A model generated the notes under the pieces. The model saw nothing but the letters and a program-made list of their open reading frames with translations. It made no database searches and was not told where the DNA came from. A stretch of 64,000 nt of DNA, from assembly GCF_008329435.1 (NCBI RefSeq), contig NZ_NPKN01000009.1:124001-188000 (forward strand), given 5' to 3'. The position numbers were made by a program, and so were the translations under genes. The DNA comes from Rhodanobacter sp. T12-5. Its GTDB lineage: Bacteria > Pseudomonadota > Gammaproteobacteria > Xanthomonadales > Rhodanobacteraceae. How positions within the stretch are numbered: position 1 is the first letter of the stretch; each line of letters starts with the position of its first letter. Positions 46,538 through 55,551 of this stretch are shown here, in pieces.

Positions 46538-47602
46538 ATGACTTCTCCCGATCGCGGACAACGGCGGGGCATCGTCCAGGCGCTGGCGGCGGCAGCGCTG
46601 TTCGGGCTCAGTACCCCGCTGGCGAAAACCCTGCTGGGCACCGTGCCGCCGGTACTGCTCGCCGGGCTGCTGTACGCCGGGTCGGGGATCGGCCTGTCGC
46701 TGTGGTTGCTGCTGCGCCGGCTGCGGGGACAGGCGCCCCCGGAAGCGCCGCTCGCACGCAAGGACGTGCGCTGGTTGGGCGGCGCCGTGTTGTTCGGCGG
46801 CGTGCTGGGTCCGCTCCTGCTGATGACCGGTCTGGCCCATACGCAGGCCTCGGCTGCTTCGCTGCTGCTGAATCTCGAAAGCGTGCTGACCGCCGTGCTG
46901 GCCTGGGTGGTGTTTCGCGAAAATGTCGACCGACGGGTGCTGCTGGGCATGCTGGCCATCGTCGTCGGCAGCGTGCTGCTGTCGTGGCAGCGTCCGGTCG
47001 GCGGTGTGCCGTGGGGCGCGCTGGCGATCGCCGGCGCCTGCCTGTGCTGGGCGATCGACAACAACCTGACCCGGCCGGTGTCCGGCGGCGACCCGGTGCA
47101 GATCGCCGCCATAAAGGGCGGCGTGGCCGGTCTGATCAACGTGGTGGTCGCGCTGGCGATGGGCTACCGGTTTCCTGGCGCGTGGCCCTTGCTGGCCACC
47201 GGCCTGCTCGGCTTCGTCGGCTACGGCCTCAGCCTAGTGCTGTTCGTGCTCGCGCTGCGCGCACTCGGCACGGCGCGCACCGGCGCCTACTTCTCGACGG
47301 CACCCTTCGTCGGCGCGGCGCTCTCGCTGCTGCTGTTTCCCGAACACCCGGCGCTCACGTTCTGGCTGGCTGGCGGGTTGATGGGCGTGGGCGTGTGTTT
47401 GCACGTCAGCGAACGCCACGAGCACCAGCACCGCCACAAGGCCATGGCGCACGACCATCGCCATTACCACGACGCGCACCACGAGCACACGCACGACTTT
47501 CCGTGGGATGGCAAGGAACCGCATACCCATCCGCATACGCATGAACCCATGGTCCACAGCCACCCGCACTACCCGGATCTGCACCATCGCCACGACCATT
47601 AG
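46538..47602 (+). CDS. EamA/DMT-family transporter with histidine-rich tail
   Basis: About 354 residues: ten predicted helices in two EamA repeats (first near AALFGLSTPLAKTLLGTVPP, second near ALAIAGACLCWAIDNNLTRP), then a cytosolic C-terminal tail of about 60 residues of which roughly a third are His (HEHQHRHKAMAHDHRHYHDA..HTHPHTHEPMVHSHPHYPDL). Such tails bind Ni, Co, Zn or Cu in other transporters. The tail and the location in a metal cluster suggest metal-linked export, but EamA substrates are usually organic. The start ATG at 46538 was preferred over 46499 because it gives a normal N-terminus. Confidence 0.85.
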   Translation: MTSPDRGQRRGIVQALAAAALFGLSTPLAKTLLGTVPPVLLAGLLYAGSGIGLSLWLLLRRLRGQAPPEAPLARKDVRWLGGAVLFGGVLGPLLLMTGLAHTQASAASLLLNLESVLTAVLAWVVFRENVDRRVLLGMLAIVVGSVLLSWQRPVGGVPWGALAIAGACLCWAIDNNLTRPVSGGDPVQIAAIKGGVAGLINVVVALAMGYRFPGAWPLLATGLLGFVGYGLSLVLFVLALRALGTARTGAYFSTAPFVGAALSLLLFPEHPALTFWLAGGLMGVGVCLHVSERHEHQHRHKAMAHDHRHYHDAHHEHTHDFPWDGKEPHTHPHTHEPMVHSHPHYPDLHHRHDH

Positions 47603-47888
47603 CCGGCGGCTTTAGCTGCTGATGAAGGACCTTATCTCGCTGGTCTCTGCACGGGTATCCCACAATGACCGCTCTTGGCCGATTCCAGCCGGTGGCCGCG
47701 CTGGTCAGGAGGCCGATGCGCTGATCATGATCGATCGATACTACTGATCAACTTCATCGTCGCGCGCAAACGGACGCACGCCGTGTCGTCCGGAAGTCGC
47801 CTTCATCTAGGTGATCGTTCACGGCGCCGGCGATGGCGACATCCAGGCTGGCCCAGCGCGCCCTCCCGATGGTTGCGGTCCCGGAGCA
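47603..47888. other. Gene-free junction before the SRAP gene
   Basis: About 285 bp without a gene. At 47669-47684 it carries CCGCTCTTGGCCGATT, identical to 63193-63208 and related to the repeat at 41756 and 54952. Confidence 0.5.
47669..47684 (+). repeat. Module-boundary repeat, copy C
   Basis: CCGCTCTTGGCCGATT, identical to 63193-63208. It lies between the metal transporter and the SOS module. Confidence 0.55.
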
Positions 47889-48875
47889 TCAGGTTTCCAG
47901 CTTCGCCAGTTGATGCTCATAGAACGGTCGCACACGCCGGTCGAGGATGGCGTAAAGGTTTGGGAGGTCATTCGGATTCGGGTCAAGCCACGCGTCGATG
48001 TCGTCCTCGTGGATCGGAACGGGACACCGATCGTGACCTGCCTCGACGACTTCCAGGGGCGGATCGTCGGTGATGGCTGCGAATGTGTAGAAGCCTGGAT
48101 CGTCGCCGGTAGCCTCGACATAGGTCCACAGACAGGCCACAAAGAGATTTTCACGGGTCGCTGGCGTGAACAGGATTTCGACGCTCTGCTCGCGCTCCCC
48201 TGGCACTAGCTGCCGCCCCTGCAAGTTGTGGAGGTAAACGCTTTCGTAGAATCGGTCGATAACCATGATTCCGTGTTGGTGGCCGAAAACCTTGCGCCAC
48301 ACCGTAGACAGCTTGTCTCGCCGTGCGTTGTATGTGCCGGGCTTCTCTATCTCGTCGGCTTCCGTCCAGCCAGGCAAGCGGCACCGGTAGCGCATGGGCA
48401 CCACGGAGCGTTCGCCCGTATCCGGGTCACGAATCATCACCGGGGCGAAGTAGCCCGGCCAGATCCGGTCGATGCCATCAGCCGGCGCGGGCGAGGCCAT
48501 GTCGTCGAGTTTCTTCTTGCCGGCGTCAATCTTGTTGGTCGCAACGCGGCGATCGTTCTCGGCTTTCTTCGTCGGTTTGGCGGATGCCAACTTGGCGTTG
48601 GCCTCGACCAGGCGCGCTTCCTGAACCCCTATCTCGGCAGCGATCAGGGCGATCGCTTCCGCGTCAGCCTCGCGAGCCATCTCGATGGTGCCGACGTCCA
48701 GCAAACCGCTCGTGGCATCGATCATGGCCCGGCGCATGGCCTTCGGCACGACCTTCACCCAGGTGCCCTTTTTCTTCGTCCAGCCGGCGAGCTTGGTGAA
48801 TTCCTTGATATTGAGCTTGCCGCCGAAGCGTTCGTATTTTCGGAAGTCAGCCCAGATTTGCGCGCTGTAGCACAT
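47889..48875 (-). CDS. SRAP-family protein (YedK/HMCES-like), with long insert
   Basis: 328 residues. The start MCYSAQIWADF puts the catalytic cysteine at position 2 after Met removal; the ATG at 48875 is therefore chosen over 48887. Family residues follow: YNARRDKL near 182, the glutamate in RFYESV near 209 and the histidine in PVPIHEDDIDAW near 288. SRAP proteins crosslink to abasic sites in single-stranded DNA. A basic, Lys/Ala-rich coiled-coil insert (about residues 50-150) makes it about 100 residues longer than YedK. It diverges from the lexA-imuAB-dnaE2 operon, a known association, and may share its SOS control. Confidence 0.9.
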   Translation of the reverse strand: MCYSAQIWADFRKYERFGGKLNIKEFTKLAGWTKKKGTWVKVVPKAMRRAMIDATSGLLDVGTIEMAREADAEAIALIAAEIGVQEARLVEANAKLASAKPTKKAENDRRVATNKIDAGKKKLDDMASPAPADGIDRIWPGYFAPVMIRDPDTGERSVVPMRYRCRLPGWTEADEIEKPGTYNARRDKLSTVWRKVFGHQHGIMVIDRFYESVYLHNLQGRQLVPGEREQSVEILFTPATRENLFVACLWTYVEATGDDPGFYTFAAITDDPPLEVVEAGHDRCPVPIHEDDIDAWLDPNPNDLPNLYAILDRRVRPFYEHQLAKLET

Positions 48876-48973
48876 GGGATTCCCCACCCCAGGAGTTGGC
48901 GGACAAGATACCGGTAAGTTTCACGGACGACATGTGACGAGCCAGTACGCCGTCGGACGGAAGCAGTTGATCT

Positions 48974-49004
48974 CGAACCTATCTCAGGTCATGAGATCGG
49001 TTCG
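48974..49004 (+). promoter_or_regulatory. Long dyad in the SRAP/lexA intergenic region
   Basis: CGAACCTATCTCA / TGAGATCGGTTCG, 13-bp arms with one mismatch around GGTCA. Candidate operator for the divergent SOS genes. Confidence 0.55.
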
Positions 49005-49057
49005 GTTGACGCTGATGTTGAAACCACCCCTCGACACGGGATGCGGTTTCCGGTCTA

Positions 49058-49097
49058 ACCCCTTGATCCGTTTCGGGTGGTTCCGAGGGGCTTTTTT
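49058..49097 (+). terminator. Intrinsic terminator inside the lexA leader
   Basis: CCCCTTG / CGAGGGG stem, then CTTTTTTCTTTC. No plus-strand gene precedes it, so it could act as an attenuator or end a small RNA starting in the intergenic region. Confidence 0.5.
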
Positions 49098-49107
49098 CTT
49101 TCTTTTC

Positions 49108-49127
49108 TTTCACCTATTTTGGTGAAA
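49108..49127 (+). promoter_or_regulatory. Dyad overlapping the lexA ribosome site
   Basis: TTTCACC, TATTTT, GGTGAAA: perfect 7-bp arms just before the ATG. The right arm includes the ribosome site. Could be a LexA operator or an RNA hairpin hiding the start. Confidence 0.5.
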
Positions 49128-49129
49128 CT

Positions 49130-49759
49130 ATGCGAGCCATGACGATCCAGATCACCAGCCGCCAAGCGAACGTCCTCGCTTTCATCCGCGCGCGGATTGA
49201 GCGCGATGGTCAGGCGCCCACGCTTGAGGAAATCGGCGAGGCATTGGGCATTGCGAACGTGAGCGCCGTGCTCAAACACGTGCGATCGCTGGAGGCGAAG
49301 GGCCGACTGACCATCGAACCGAACCGCGCCCGCAGCATCCGGCTCGTGCGTGAGTCCGATCCCATGGACGCGGACGCGTTGGAGTTGCCGCTGATTGGTC
49401 GCATTGCGGCGGGTGAACCGCTGTTTTCGGAAGCACGCGTGGACCGCAGCCTGCGGGTGTCCCGATCGCTGTTTCGACTGAGGCCGGATTACCTGGTGAA
49501 AGTGGTTGGCGATTCGATGCGCGACGAAGGCATCCTCGATGGCGACTTGGTGGCGGTGCACGCCACCCCGGTGGCCCGGCACGGCCAGGTCGTCGCCGCC
49601 CGTGTACGGGGCAACGAATTCACCATCAAGCGCCTGCACTGGAAAGGCGATGTGATTCGCCTGATGCCCAACAGTCCCGGTTTCAAACCCATCGATGTGG
49701 ATCCGACCGAAGACTTTGCCATTGAAGGTCTCTTCGCAGGCCTCTTGCGAGGCAGCTGA
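49130..49759 (+). CDS. lexA: LexA-family SOS repressor of the mutasome cassette
   Basis: 209 residues. The N-terminal winged helix (TSRQANVLAFIRARIERDGQ then GEALGIANVSAVLKHVRSLE) is followed by the autocleavage site A94-G95 in IAAGEPLF and the S24 catalytic pair S129 (VGDSMRDEGI) and K167 (FTIKRLHW). This is the second-type LexA (LexA2) linked to imuA-imuB-dnaE2 cassettes. RecA-stimulated cleavage would induce the operon. The start may be 49130 or 49139. imuA overlaps the stop. Confidence 0.93.
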   Translation: MRAMTIQITSRQANVLAFIRARIERDGQAPTLEEIGEALGIANVSAVLKHVRSLEAKGRLTIEPNRARSIRLVRESDPMDADALELPLIGRIAAGEPLFSEARVDRSLRVSRSLFRLRPDYLVKVVGDSMRDEGILDGDLVAVHATPVARHGQVVAARVRGNEFTIKRLHWKGDVIRLMPNSPGFKPIDVDPTEDFAIEGLFAGLLRGS

Positions 49760-50379
49760 TGGGAGCAGTCGTGGCCCTCTCTTCCTTGCTCGACGCTCGG
49801 CAGGTCTGGCGGGGTCGCGCTGCGCCCATTCCGGCAGGCGATCAACCCACCGGGTGGCCCGAGCTCGATGCTGTGTTGCCTTCGGGTGGCTGGCCGGATG
49901 CCTCGCTGTCCGAGGTGCTGTCGGCAAGTGACGGCACCGGTGAGCTGCGCCTGGTGTTGCCCACGGTCAAACGTCTGACCGGCGGCAAGCGGCCGGTGGT
50001 GCTGATCGCCCCACCGTATGCGCCATGCGTTGCCGGCTGGCGACAGGCAGGCGTGCATATGGGGCGTGTGCAGATCGTGCGCACCGTGGAAAAGGATGCC
50101 CTCTGGGCAGCCGAGCAGTGCTTGCGGTCGGGCAGCTGCACGGCTGTGCTGCTCTGGCCGCACCACGCCGATGATCGCGCACTGCGTCGATTGCAGGTGG
50201 CCGCCGACACCGGCAAAGCGCTGGGGATCGTGTTCCGCGATCGCCAACACGTCGGCCATGCCTCACCGGCCGCTCTGCGCCTGGAAGTCGAGCCGACCCC
50301 GGGACAGGTTTGGGTGCGCAAATGTCGCGGTGGGGCAGTGCCGAGCCACGCCATCCCTTTCCCCGCGCTCGCGCATTGA
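49759..50379 (+). CDS. imuA: ImuA, RecA-like mutasome protein
   Basis: 206 residues related to SulA/RecA. The core reads PAGDQPTGWPELDAVLPSGG then ASLSEVLSASDGTGELRLVL and RPVVLIAPPYAPC, a RecA-fold with a degenerate Walker A (no GxxxxGKT). With ImuB and DnaE2 it forms the DNA-damage-inducible translesion synthesis complex. The start overlaps the lexA stop, and imuB follows 12 bp downstream. Confidence 0.9.
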   Translation: MGAVVALSSLLDARQVWRGRAAPIPAGDQPTGWPELDAVLPSGGWPDASLSEVLSASDGTGELRLVLPTVKRLTGGKRPVVLIAPPYAPCVAGWRQAGVHMGRVQIVRTVEKDALWAAEQCLRSGSCTAVLLWPHHADDRALRRLQVAADTGKALGIVFRDRQHVGHASPAALRLEVEPTPGQVWVRKCRGGAVPSHAIPFPALAH

Positions 50380-50391
50380 TGGTCCGCCACG

Positions 50392-51795
50392 ATGCTTTGG
50401 GCTTGTATTTTGCTGCCACACCTGGCGCTGGACGGAGTCCTCCGGCGCCGGCCCACCGAGGGTCCGCTGGTGCTGGTCAGTGGCCCGGCCAACGCGCGCA
50501 CGATCGTCTCGGCCAATCCCGCCGCCCGTGAAGCCGGCTTGCGCGTGGGCCAGAAGCTCGCTGCCGCGCAAGCGTTGCTGGCGCAATTCGAAGCGGTGCC
50601 TTACGACCAAGCCGCGGTCGATCGCTGGCACCGCTTCCTGGCCGCAGTGGCGTATCGGTATAGCGGCGAAGTGTCGCTGCTGCCGCACGCCATCGTCCTG
50701 GAAGTGAGCAAGAGCATGGGCCTGTTCGGCCCGTGGCCGCGGTTTGAACGGCTGCTGCGCGCCGACCTCACCGCGCTCGGTTTTGCCCATCGCATCACGG
50801 CCGCGCCCACACCCCATGCCGCTTATGTGCTCGCTGGAGTCGGCGACGGGCAAGCGGTGCTTGATGACCAAACCTTGCGCGGGGCGCTGCGAACGGTGCC
50901 GATCCAGCGTGCCCGGCTACCGGAGCGGGCCAGTGAGGTGTTGCCGAGCATGGGCGTGCGCACGCTGGGCCAGTTGATGGCCTTGCCCCGCGATGGCCTG
51001 CGTCGACGCTTTGGGGCGGAGCTTCTGGCGACGATGGATCGACTGAGTGGCGCGCTGCCCTCAGGCTTGGACACCTACCGGCCACCGGACGTGTTCGACC
51101 TGAAAATTGAACTCACCCACGAAGTGGAAAACGTCGCCTCGCTTATCTTCCCCTTACGCCGGATGACGGGCGACCTGGCCGCGTATCTGGCTGGGCGCGA
51201 TGGCGGCGTGCAGCGCTTCGTATTGCACCTGGAACACCGCGAGCACCGGGTGACCGATGTGGTCGTGGGCTTGCTGTCGCCCGAGCGCGACGCCGGCATG
51301 CTGTTCGAGCTGGCCCGCGGCCGGTTGGAACCGGTCCAGCTGACCGAACCCGTGCTCGGCATGCGCCTGGTCGCACGGGACCTGCCTGCGTTCGTGCCCG
51401 GGGGCACCGACCTGTTCGATGAGCGGCCCGCCAACGCGTTGCCGTTCGAACAGCTGCGCGAACGCTTGCGGGCCAGACTGGGTGACGATGCCGTGTATCA
51501 GCTCGGCAGCACGACCGACCCGCGGCCCGAACGGGCGCAAAGCCCGGAAGGGCTGACCGAAGGCCCCGAGGAAGTGCACCCGCGGCCCACGTGGCTACTG
51601 GAACGGCCCATCCCGCTACGTGGACCGGCGCCGATGATCCTGACCGGTCCCGAGCGGTTGGAAACCGGCTGGTGGGATGGCGCCGAGGTGTGCCGGGATT
51701 ACTACGTGGTCCAGACCTCGCTGGGTCAGCAGGCGTGGGCGTTCTGCCCACCGGACGAGCAGAGCGGCTGGATGATCCAGGGGTGGTTCGCGTGA
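50392..51795 (+). CDS. imuB: ImuB, Y-family polymerase-like mutasome scaffold
   Basis: 467 residues with the fold of Y-family polymerases but without the catalytic acids. The usual DxDxFFA start is [15 protein letters not shown] and the SxDE loop is replaced by [12 protein letters not shown]. ImuB is therefore a scaffold, binding the sliding clamp and recruiting ImuA and DnaE2. Landmarks include the helix-hairpin-helix ([20 protein letters not shown]) and the little-finger region. Its TGA overlaps the dnaE2 GTG. Confidence 0.92.
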   Translation: MLWACILLPHLALDGVLRRRPTEGPLVLVSGPANARTIVSANPAAREAGLRVGQKLAAAQALLAQFEAVPYDQAAVDRWHRFLAAVAYRYSGEVSLLPHAIVLEVSKSMGLFGPWPRFERLLRADLTALGFAHRITAAPTPHAAYVLAGVGDGQAVLDDQTLRGALRTVPIQRARLPERASEVLPSMGVRTLGQLMALPRDGLRRRFGAELLATMDRLSGALPSGLDTYRPPDVFDLKIELTHEVENVASLIFPLRRMTGDLAAYLAGRDGGVQRFVLHLEHREHRVTDVVVGLLSPERDAGMLFELARGRLEPVQLTEPVLGMRLVARDLPAFVPGGTDLFDERPANALPFEQLRERLRARLGDDAVYQLGSTTDPRPERAQSPEGLTEGPEEVHPRPTWLLERPIPLRGPAPMILTGPERLETGWWDGAEVCRDYYVVQTSLGQQAWAFCPPDEQSGWMIQGWFA

Positions 51796-54700
51796 GCTAC
51801 GCCGAACTCCATTGCCTCTCGAATTTCTCGTTTGGCCGGGGCGCATCCAGCGCGAAGGAGCTGTTCCAGCGGGCGAAGGCCTGCGGCTATACGGCGCTGG
51901 CGATCACCGATGAGTGTTCGCTGGCCGGCATCGTGCGCGCACTGGAAGCGTCGCGCGAGGCCGGCGTGCCGCTGATCGTGGGGGCGGAGTTTCAACTTGA
52001 GGATGGGCCGAAGTTCGTTGTGCTCTGCGAAACCAAGGCCGGCTACACCGCCGTGTGCGGTCTGATCACCACGGGGAGGCGCGCCTCGGAAAAGGGCACT
52101 TACAAACTGACGCGCGCCGACGTGCGCGATGGCTTGCCCGGCACACTGGTGCTCTGGATCCCCGAGCGCGAACCGAACCGCGAACATGGGCGGTGGATCT
52201 ACGACACGTTCGGCGATCGTGCGTGGCTCACGGTGGAACTGCACCTCGGCCCGAACGATGCGCGGCGGTTACGCGAACTGACCGCCCTGGGGCAGTCGCT
52301 GGGTTTGCCTTTGGTTGCGAGTGGCGACGTGCACATGCACATCCGCCGACGGTTGGCGCTGCAGCACACGCTCACGGCGATCCACCACCGCGTGCCGATC
52401 ACGGAAGCCGGTGGGCTGATCTTCCGCAATGGCGAACGCCATCTGCGGAAAATCGAGGCGCTGACGAAGCTTTATCCCGAAGCGTTGCTGGTGGAGACCA
52501 CGCGCATCGCCGCCCGCTGCACGTTCACCCTCGATGAGTTGCGCTACCACTACCCCAGCGAGCTGGTGCCCGAAGGTCACACCGGGGCGACCTGGTTGCG
52601 TGAGCTCACGGAGCAAGGCGCGGGTTGGCGCTATCCCGAGGGTGTGCCCGACAAGGTGCGAAAACAGCTTGAACACGAACTGGCCCTGATTGCTCAGCTG
52701 TCCTACGAGCCGTATTTTCTGACGGTCCACGACATCGTTCGCTTTGCGCGAAGCCGCGGCATCCTCTGCCAAGGCCGGGGGTCGGCGGCCAATTCGTCGG
52801 TGTGTTTCGTGCTCGGCGTGACGGAGGTGGACCCGGCGAAGATGAACCTGCTGGTCGAGCGTTTCATCTCGGTGGAGCGCAACGAGCCGCCGGACATTGA
52901 TATCGACTTCGAGCACGAACGGCGCGAAGAAGTCATCCAGTATCTCTACACGAAATATGGCCGAGAGCGTGCCGCTCTGGCGGCAACCGTCATCTGTTAC
53001 CGCGGCAAGAGTGCGGTCCGCGACGTGGCGAAAGCGCTGGGTCTTCCCGCTGAACAAGTGGACCTGTTGGCGAAGGTGTTTTCCTGGTGGGACGGAGTGA
53101 CCCCACTCCACGAATGTTTGCGTGAGCGCGGATTCGACCCGGACAGTGCCGTGATCAAACGCGTCATGAAGCTCACCGCGGAGATCCTGGACATGCCGCG
53201 TCACTTGTCCCAGCACGTGGGCGGTTTCGTCATTTGTAATGAGCCGCTGAGCGAGCTGGTGCCCGTCGAGAATGCGGCCATGCCAGACCGGACGATCATC
53301 CAGTGGGACAAGGATGACCTCGACACAATGAATCTCTTGAAAGTTGATTGCCTGGCTTTGGGGATGCTCACGTGTGTGCAGAAATGCCTGGACATCTTGC
53401 GAAGCCAGCGCGGCCGGGATTACTCCATGGCGACCTTGCCCTCTGAGGATCCGGCGACCTACGAAATGATCCAGCGCGCCGACACCGTGGGCGTGTTTCA
53501 GATCGAGTCCCGGGCGCAGATGTCGATGTTGCCGCGACATCGGCCTGAGAATTTTTATGACCTCGTGATCCAGGTGGCAATCGTGCGACCCGGCCCGATC
53601 CAAGGCGACATGATTCACCCCTACCTTCGCCGTCGGCGCAAGGAGGAGCCGGTGGTGTATCCCTCCGAAGAACTGAAATCAGTCTTCGAACGCACGTTGG
53701 GCGTGCCGCTGTTTCAAGAGCAGGTCATGAAGCTGGCAATGATCGCCGCCGGCTACACGCCTGGAGAAGCCGACACGCTGAGGCGTGACATGGCCGCGTG
53801 GAAACGCCGAGGCGGGATGGAAAAGCACCGCGACCGCATCACCGAGGGCATGCTCGCGCGTGGCTATTCGATCGAGTTTGCTCTGCAATTGTTCGAGCAG
53901 ATCAAGGGCTTCGGTTCCTACGGCTTCCCGGAGAGCCACGCCGCCAGCTTCGCCGGCATCGTGTATGCCTCCTGCTGGCTGAAATGCCATGAGCCGGCCG
54001 CCTTCGCCTGCGCGTTGCTCAACAGTCAGCCCATGGGGTTCTACGCGCCTTCGCAAATCGTGCAGGACGCGCGACGCCACGGCATCACCGTGCTGCCGGT
54101 CGATGTGCAGTGGAGCGATTGGGACAACAGGCTGGTCGGGGAAGACATCCGTCTGGGCTTGCGCCAAGTGCGCGGCTTTGGCGAAGAAGCCGCCAAGCGG
54201 ATCATGGCCGCCCGAGCGGTGCGGCCGTTCCGCGACATCGCGGACGTGTGCGCCCGTGGGCAGGTGGACAAGCGCCACCAGGACCTGCTCGCGCAGGCCG
54301 CCGCCTTGCGCGGGTTGTCCGACCACCGCCATCACGCCCACTGGGAAGTGGCCGGTGTGGAAAAGCAGCTGCCGCTGTTCGGCAACGTCAGTCCGGCCGA
54401 AGGGGCGGTCATTCTGCCCATCCCGTCACAAGCGGAAGACACATTGGCCGACTACGCTCGGCTGGGCCTCACGCTGGGCAAGCATCCGCTGGCACAGATC
54501 CGCGATCGCTTGCGCGCGGCCAAGTGCACCGACTCCAAGACCCTGCGCACGCGTCGGCACAACAGCTTTTCGCGAGTGGCTGGCCTAGTGACCTTGCGCC
54601 AGCGCCCGCAGACGGCCAGTGGCGTCACGTTCCTGACGATGGAAGACGAGCACGGCCTGGTCAACGTCATCGTGTGGCGCGACGTGGCCGATCGACAACG

Positions 54701-54845
54701 CCAGGTGTTGCTTGAGGCCAAGCTTCTTGGCGTCGATGGCAGGTGGGAAATGCTCGACGGCGTGCAGCATCTAGTGGCCGCGCGCTTGCTCGACATGACG
54801 TCTATGCTCGGCGAGCTAGACGTGCGATCGAGAGATTTTCACTGA
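51792..54845 (+). CDS. dnaE2: Error-prone DNA polymerase DnaE2
   Basis: 1017 residues, a C-family polymerase. The PHP domain opens with [20 protein letters not shown]; the palm has [15 protein letters not shown] and the catalytic aspartates in [16 protein letters not shown]; an HhH motif and a C-terminal OB fold ([20 protein letters not shown]) end it. DnaE2 performs induced mutagenic synthesis with ImuA and ImuB. The GTG at 51792 overlaps the imuB stop and gives the family N-terminus [10 protein letters not shown]; there is no good ATG nearby. It ends the operon. Confidence 0.96.
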   Translation: MSYAELHCLSNFSFGRGASSAKELFQRAKACGYTALAITDECSLAGIVRALEASREAGVPLIVGAEFQLEDGPKFVVLCETKAGYTAVCGLITTGRRASEKGTYKLTRADVRDGLPGTLVLWIPEREPNREHGRWIYDTFGDRAWLTVELHLGPNDARRLRELTALGQSLGLPLVASGDVHMHIRRRLALQHTLTAIHHRVPITEAGGLIFRNGERHLRKIEALTKLYPEALLVETTRIAARCTFTLDELRYHYPSELVPEGHTGATWLRELTEQGAGWRYPEGVPDKVRKQLEHELALIAQLSYEPYFLTVHDIVRFARSRGILCQGRGSAANSSVCFVLGVTEVDPAKMNLLVERFISVERNEPPDIDIDFEHERREEVIQYLYTKYGRERAALAATVICYRGKSAVRDVAKALGLPAEQVDLLAKVFSWWDGVTPLHECLRERGFDPDSAVIKRVMKLTAEILDMPRHLSQHVGGFVICNEPLSELVPVENAAMPDRTIIQWDKDDLDTMNLLKVDCLALGMLTCVQKCLDILRSQRGRDYSMATLPSEDPATYEMIQRADTVGVFQIESRAQMSMLPRHRPENFYDLVIQVAIVRPGPIQGDMIHPYLRRRRKEEPVVYPSEELKSVFERTLGVPLFQEQVMKLAMIAAGYTPGEADTLRRDMAAWKRRGGMEKHRDRITEGMLARGYSIEFALQLFEQIKGFGSYGFPESHAASFAGIVYASCWLKCHEPAAFACALLNSQPMGFYAPSQIVQDARRHGITVLPVDVQWSDWDNRLVGEDIRLGLRQVRGFGEEAAKRIMAARAVRPFRDIADVCARGQVDKRHQDLLAQAAALRGLSDHRHHAHWEVAGVEKQLPLFGNVSPAEGAVILPIPSQAEDTLADYARLGLTLGKHPLAQIRDRLRAAKCTDSKTLRTRRHNSFSRVAGLVTLRQRPQTASGVTFLTMEDEHGLVNVIVWRDVADRQRQVLLEAKLLGVDGRWEMLDGVQHLVAARLLDMTSMLGELDVRSRDFH

Positions 54846-54951
54846 CGCCGCTTATCGCATTCAGGTTCAATCAGCGGCAACCTTCAGCAGCGCCGAGGCG
54901 CGAAAAGCACATCGGCCGAGGGCTGGGCCCTGCGCTATCGGGGTAAGGGAC

Positions 54952-54967
54952 GGCCGCTTCCGACCCA
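54952..54967 (+). repeat. Module-boundary repeat, copy B
   Basis: GGCCGCTTCCGACCCA, identical to 41756-41771, between dnaE2 and the copper operon. Confidence 0.6.
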
Positions 54968-55024
54968 TTTCTGCCCTTCGGGGGACCAATGAATCGGCGA
55001 CACAACTTGACCTATGTCTGCCAC

Positions 55025-55056
55025 TTGACTGGACCCACCTCCAGCTGAGCTAAGAT
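55025..55056 (+). promoter_or_regulatory. Putative MerR-type promoter of the copper operon
   Basis: TTGACT, a 20-nt spacer containing CTGGACCCACCTCCAG (4-bp dyad), then TAAGAT. Spacers of 19-20 nt are typical of CueR/MerR-activated promoters. The -10 lies 9 nt before the next ATG, so the transcript would be nearly leaderless. Confidence 0.45.
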
Positions 55057-55065
55057 AACCTCGTC

Positions 55066-55482
55066 ATGCTCAAGCGCCTCCATATCAGCCGTCGTCGTCG
55101 CGTCCTTTGGACGGGGATTGTGTTGTTTTGCCTGTTGTTCCAACAACTGGCCATGGCCGCCTACGCCTGCACGTTGCCAACGGTACCGGCAGACATCGTT
55201 ATGACGGGCGATTGTGCGGGCATGGATATGAGCTCTACGGCGAAGGCGCCGACTTCACATCACATGAGCACGGACCCACGGTGTGCCGAGCACTGCGCCA
55301 GCAATACCGTGTCGACGCATGATGCAAACCTGCCGACGGTTCCTCCCCTCCCGCTCGCCTCCGTATCACTTTCATTGCTGGGAACCATCGCGCACGCACC
55401 TCATCAGGTCGCGTTGCCAAACACCGCCTTGCATCGCCCCGATCCACCACCCACCTTGCGGTTCTGTTCCCTGTTGATTTAG
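55066..55482 (+). CDS. CopL/DUF2946-like exported metal-binding protein
   Basis: 138 residues. An N-terminal signal (RRRRVLWTGIVLFCLLFQQLA ends in AMAAYA) is followed by a Met/His/Cys-rich segment: GDCAGMDMSSTAKAPTSHHM then STDPRCAEHCASN. Xanthomonas CopL and DUF2946 proteins look like this and lie at the head of copper operons. It would bind Cu in the periplasm or act as a copper-sensing leader. It is the first gene of the Cus cluster, 69 bp before cusC. Exact family is unsure. Confidence 0.6.
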   Translation: MLKRLHISRRRRVLWTGIVLFCLLFQQLAMAAYACTLPTVPADIVMTGDCAGMDMSSTAKAPTSHHMSTDPRCAEHCASNTVSTHDANLPTVPPLPLASVSLSLLGTIAHAPHQVALPNTALHRPDPPPTLRFCSLLI

Positions 55483-55551
55483 CCCCCGATCGTTAGCCGT
55501 TCATCGGCCGTGTGCGCACGGCTGTGTGTTGGTTTTCGATTGGAGCTCAAC

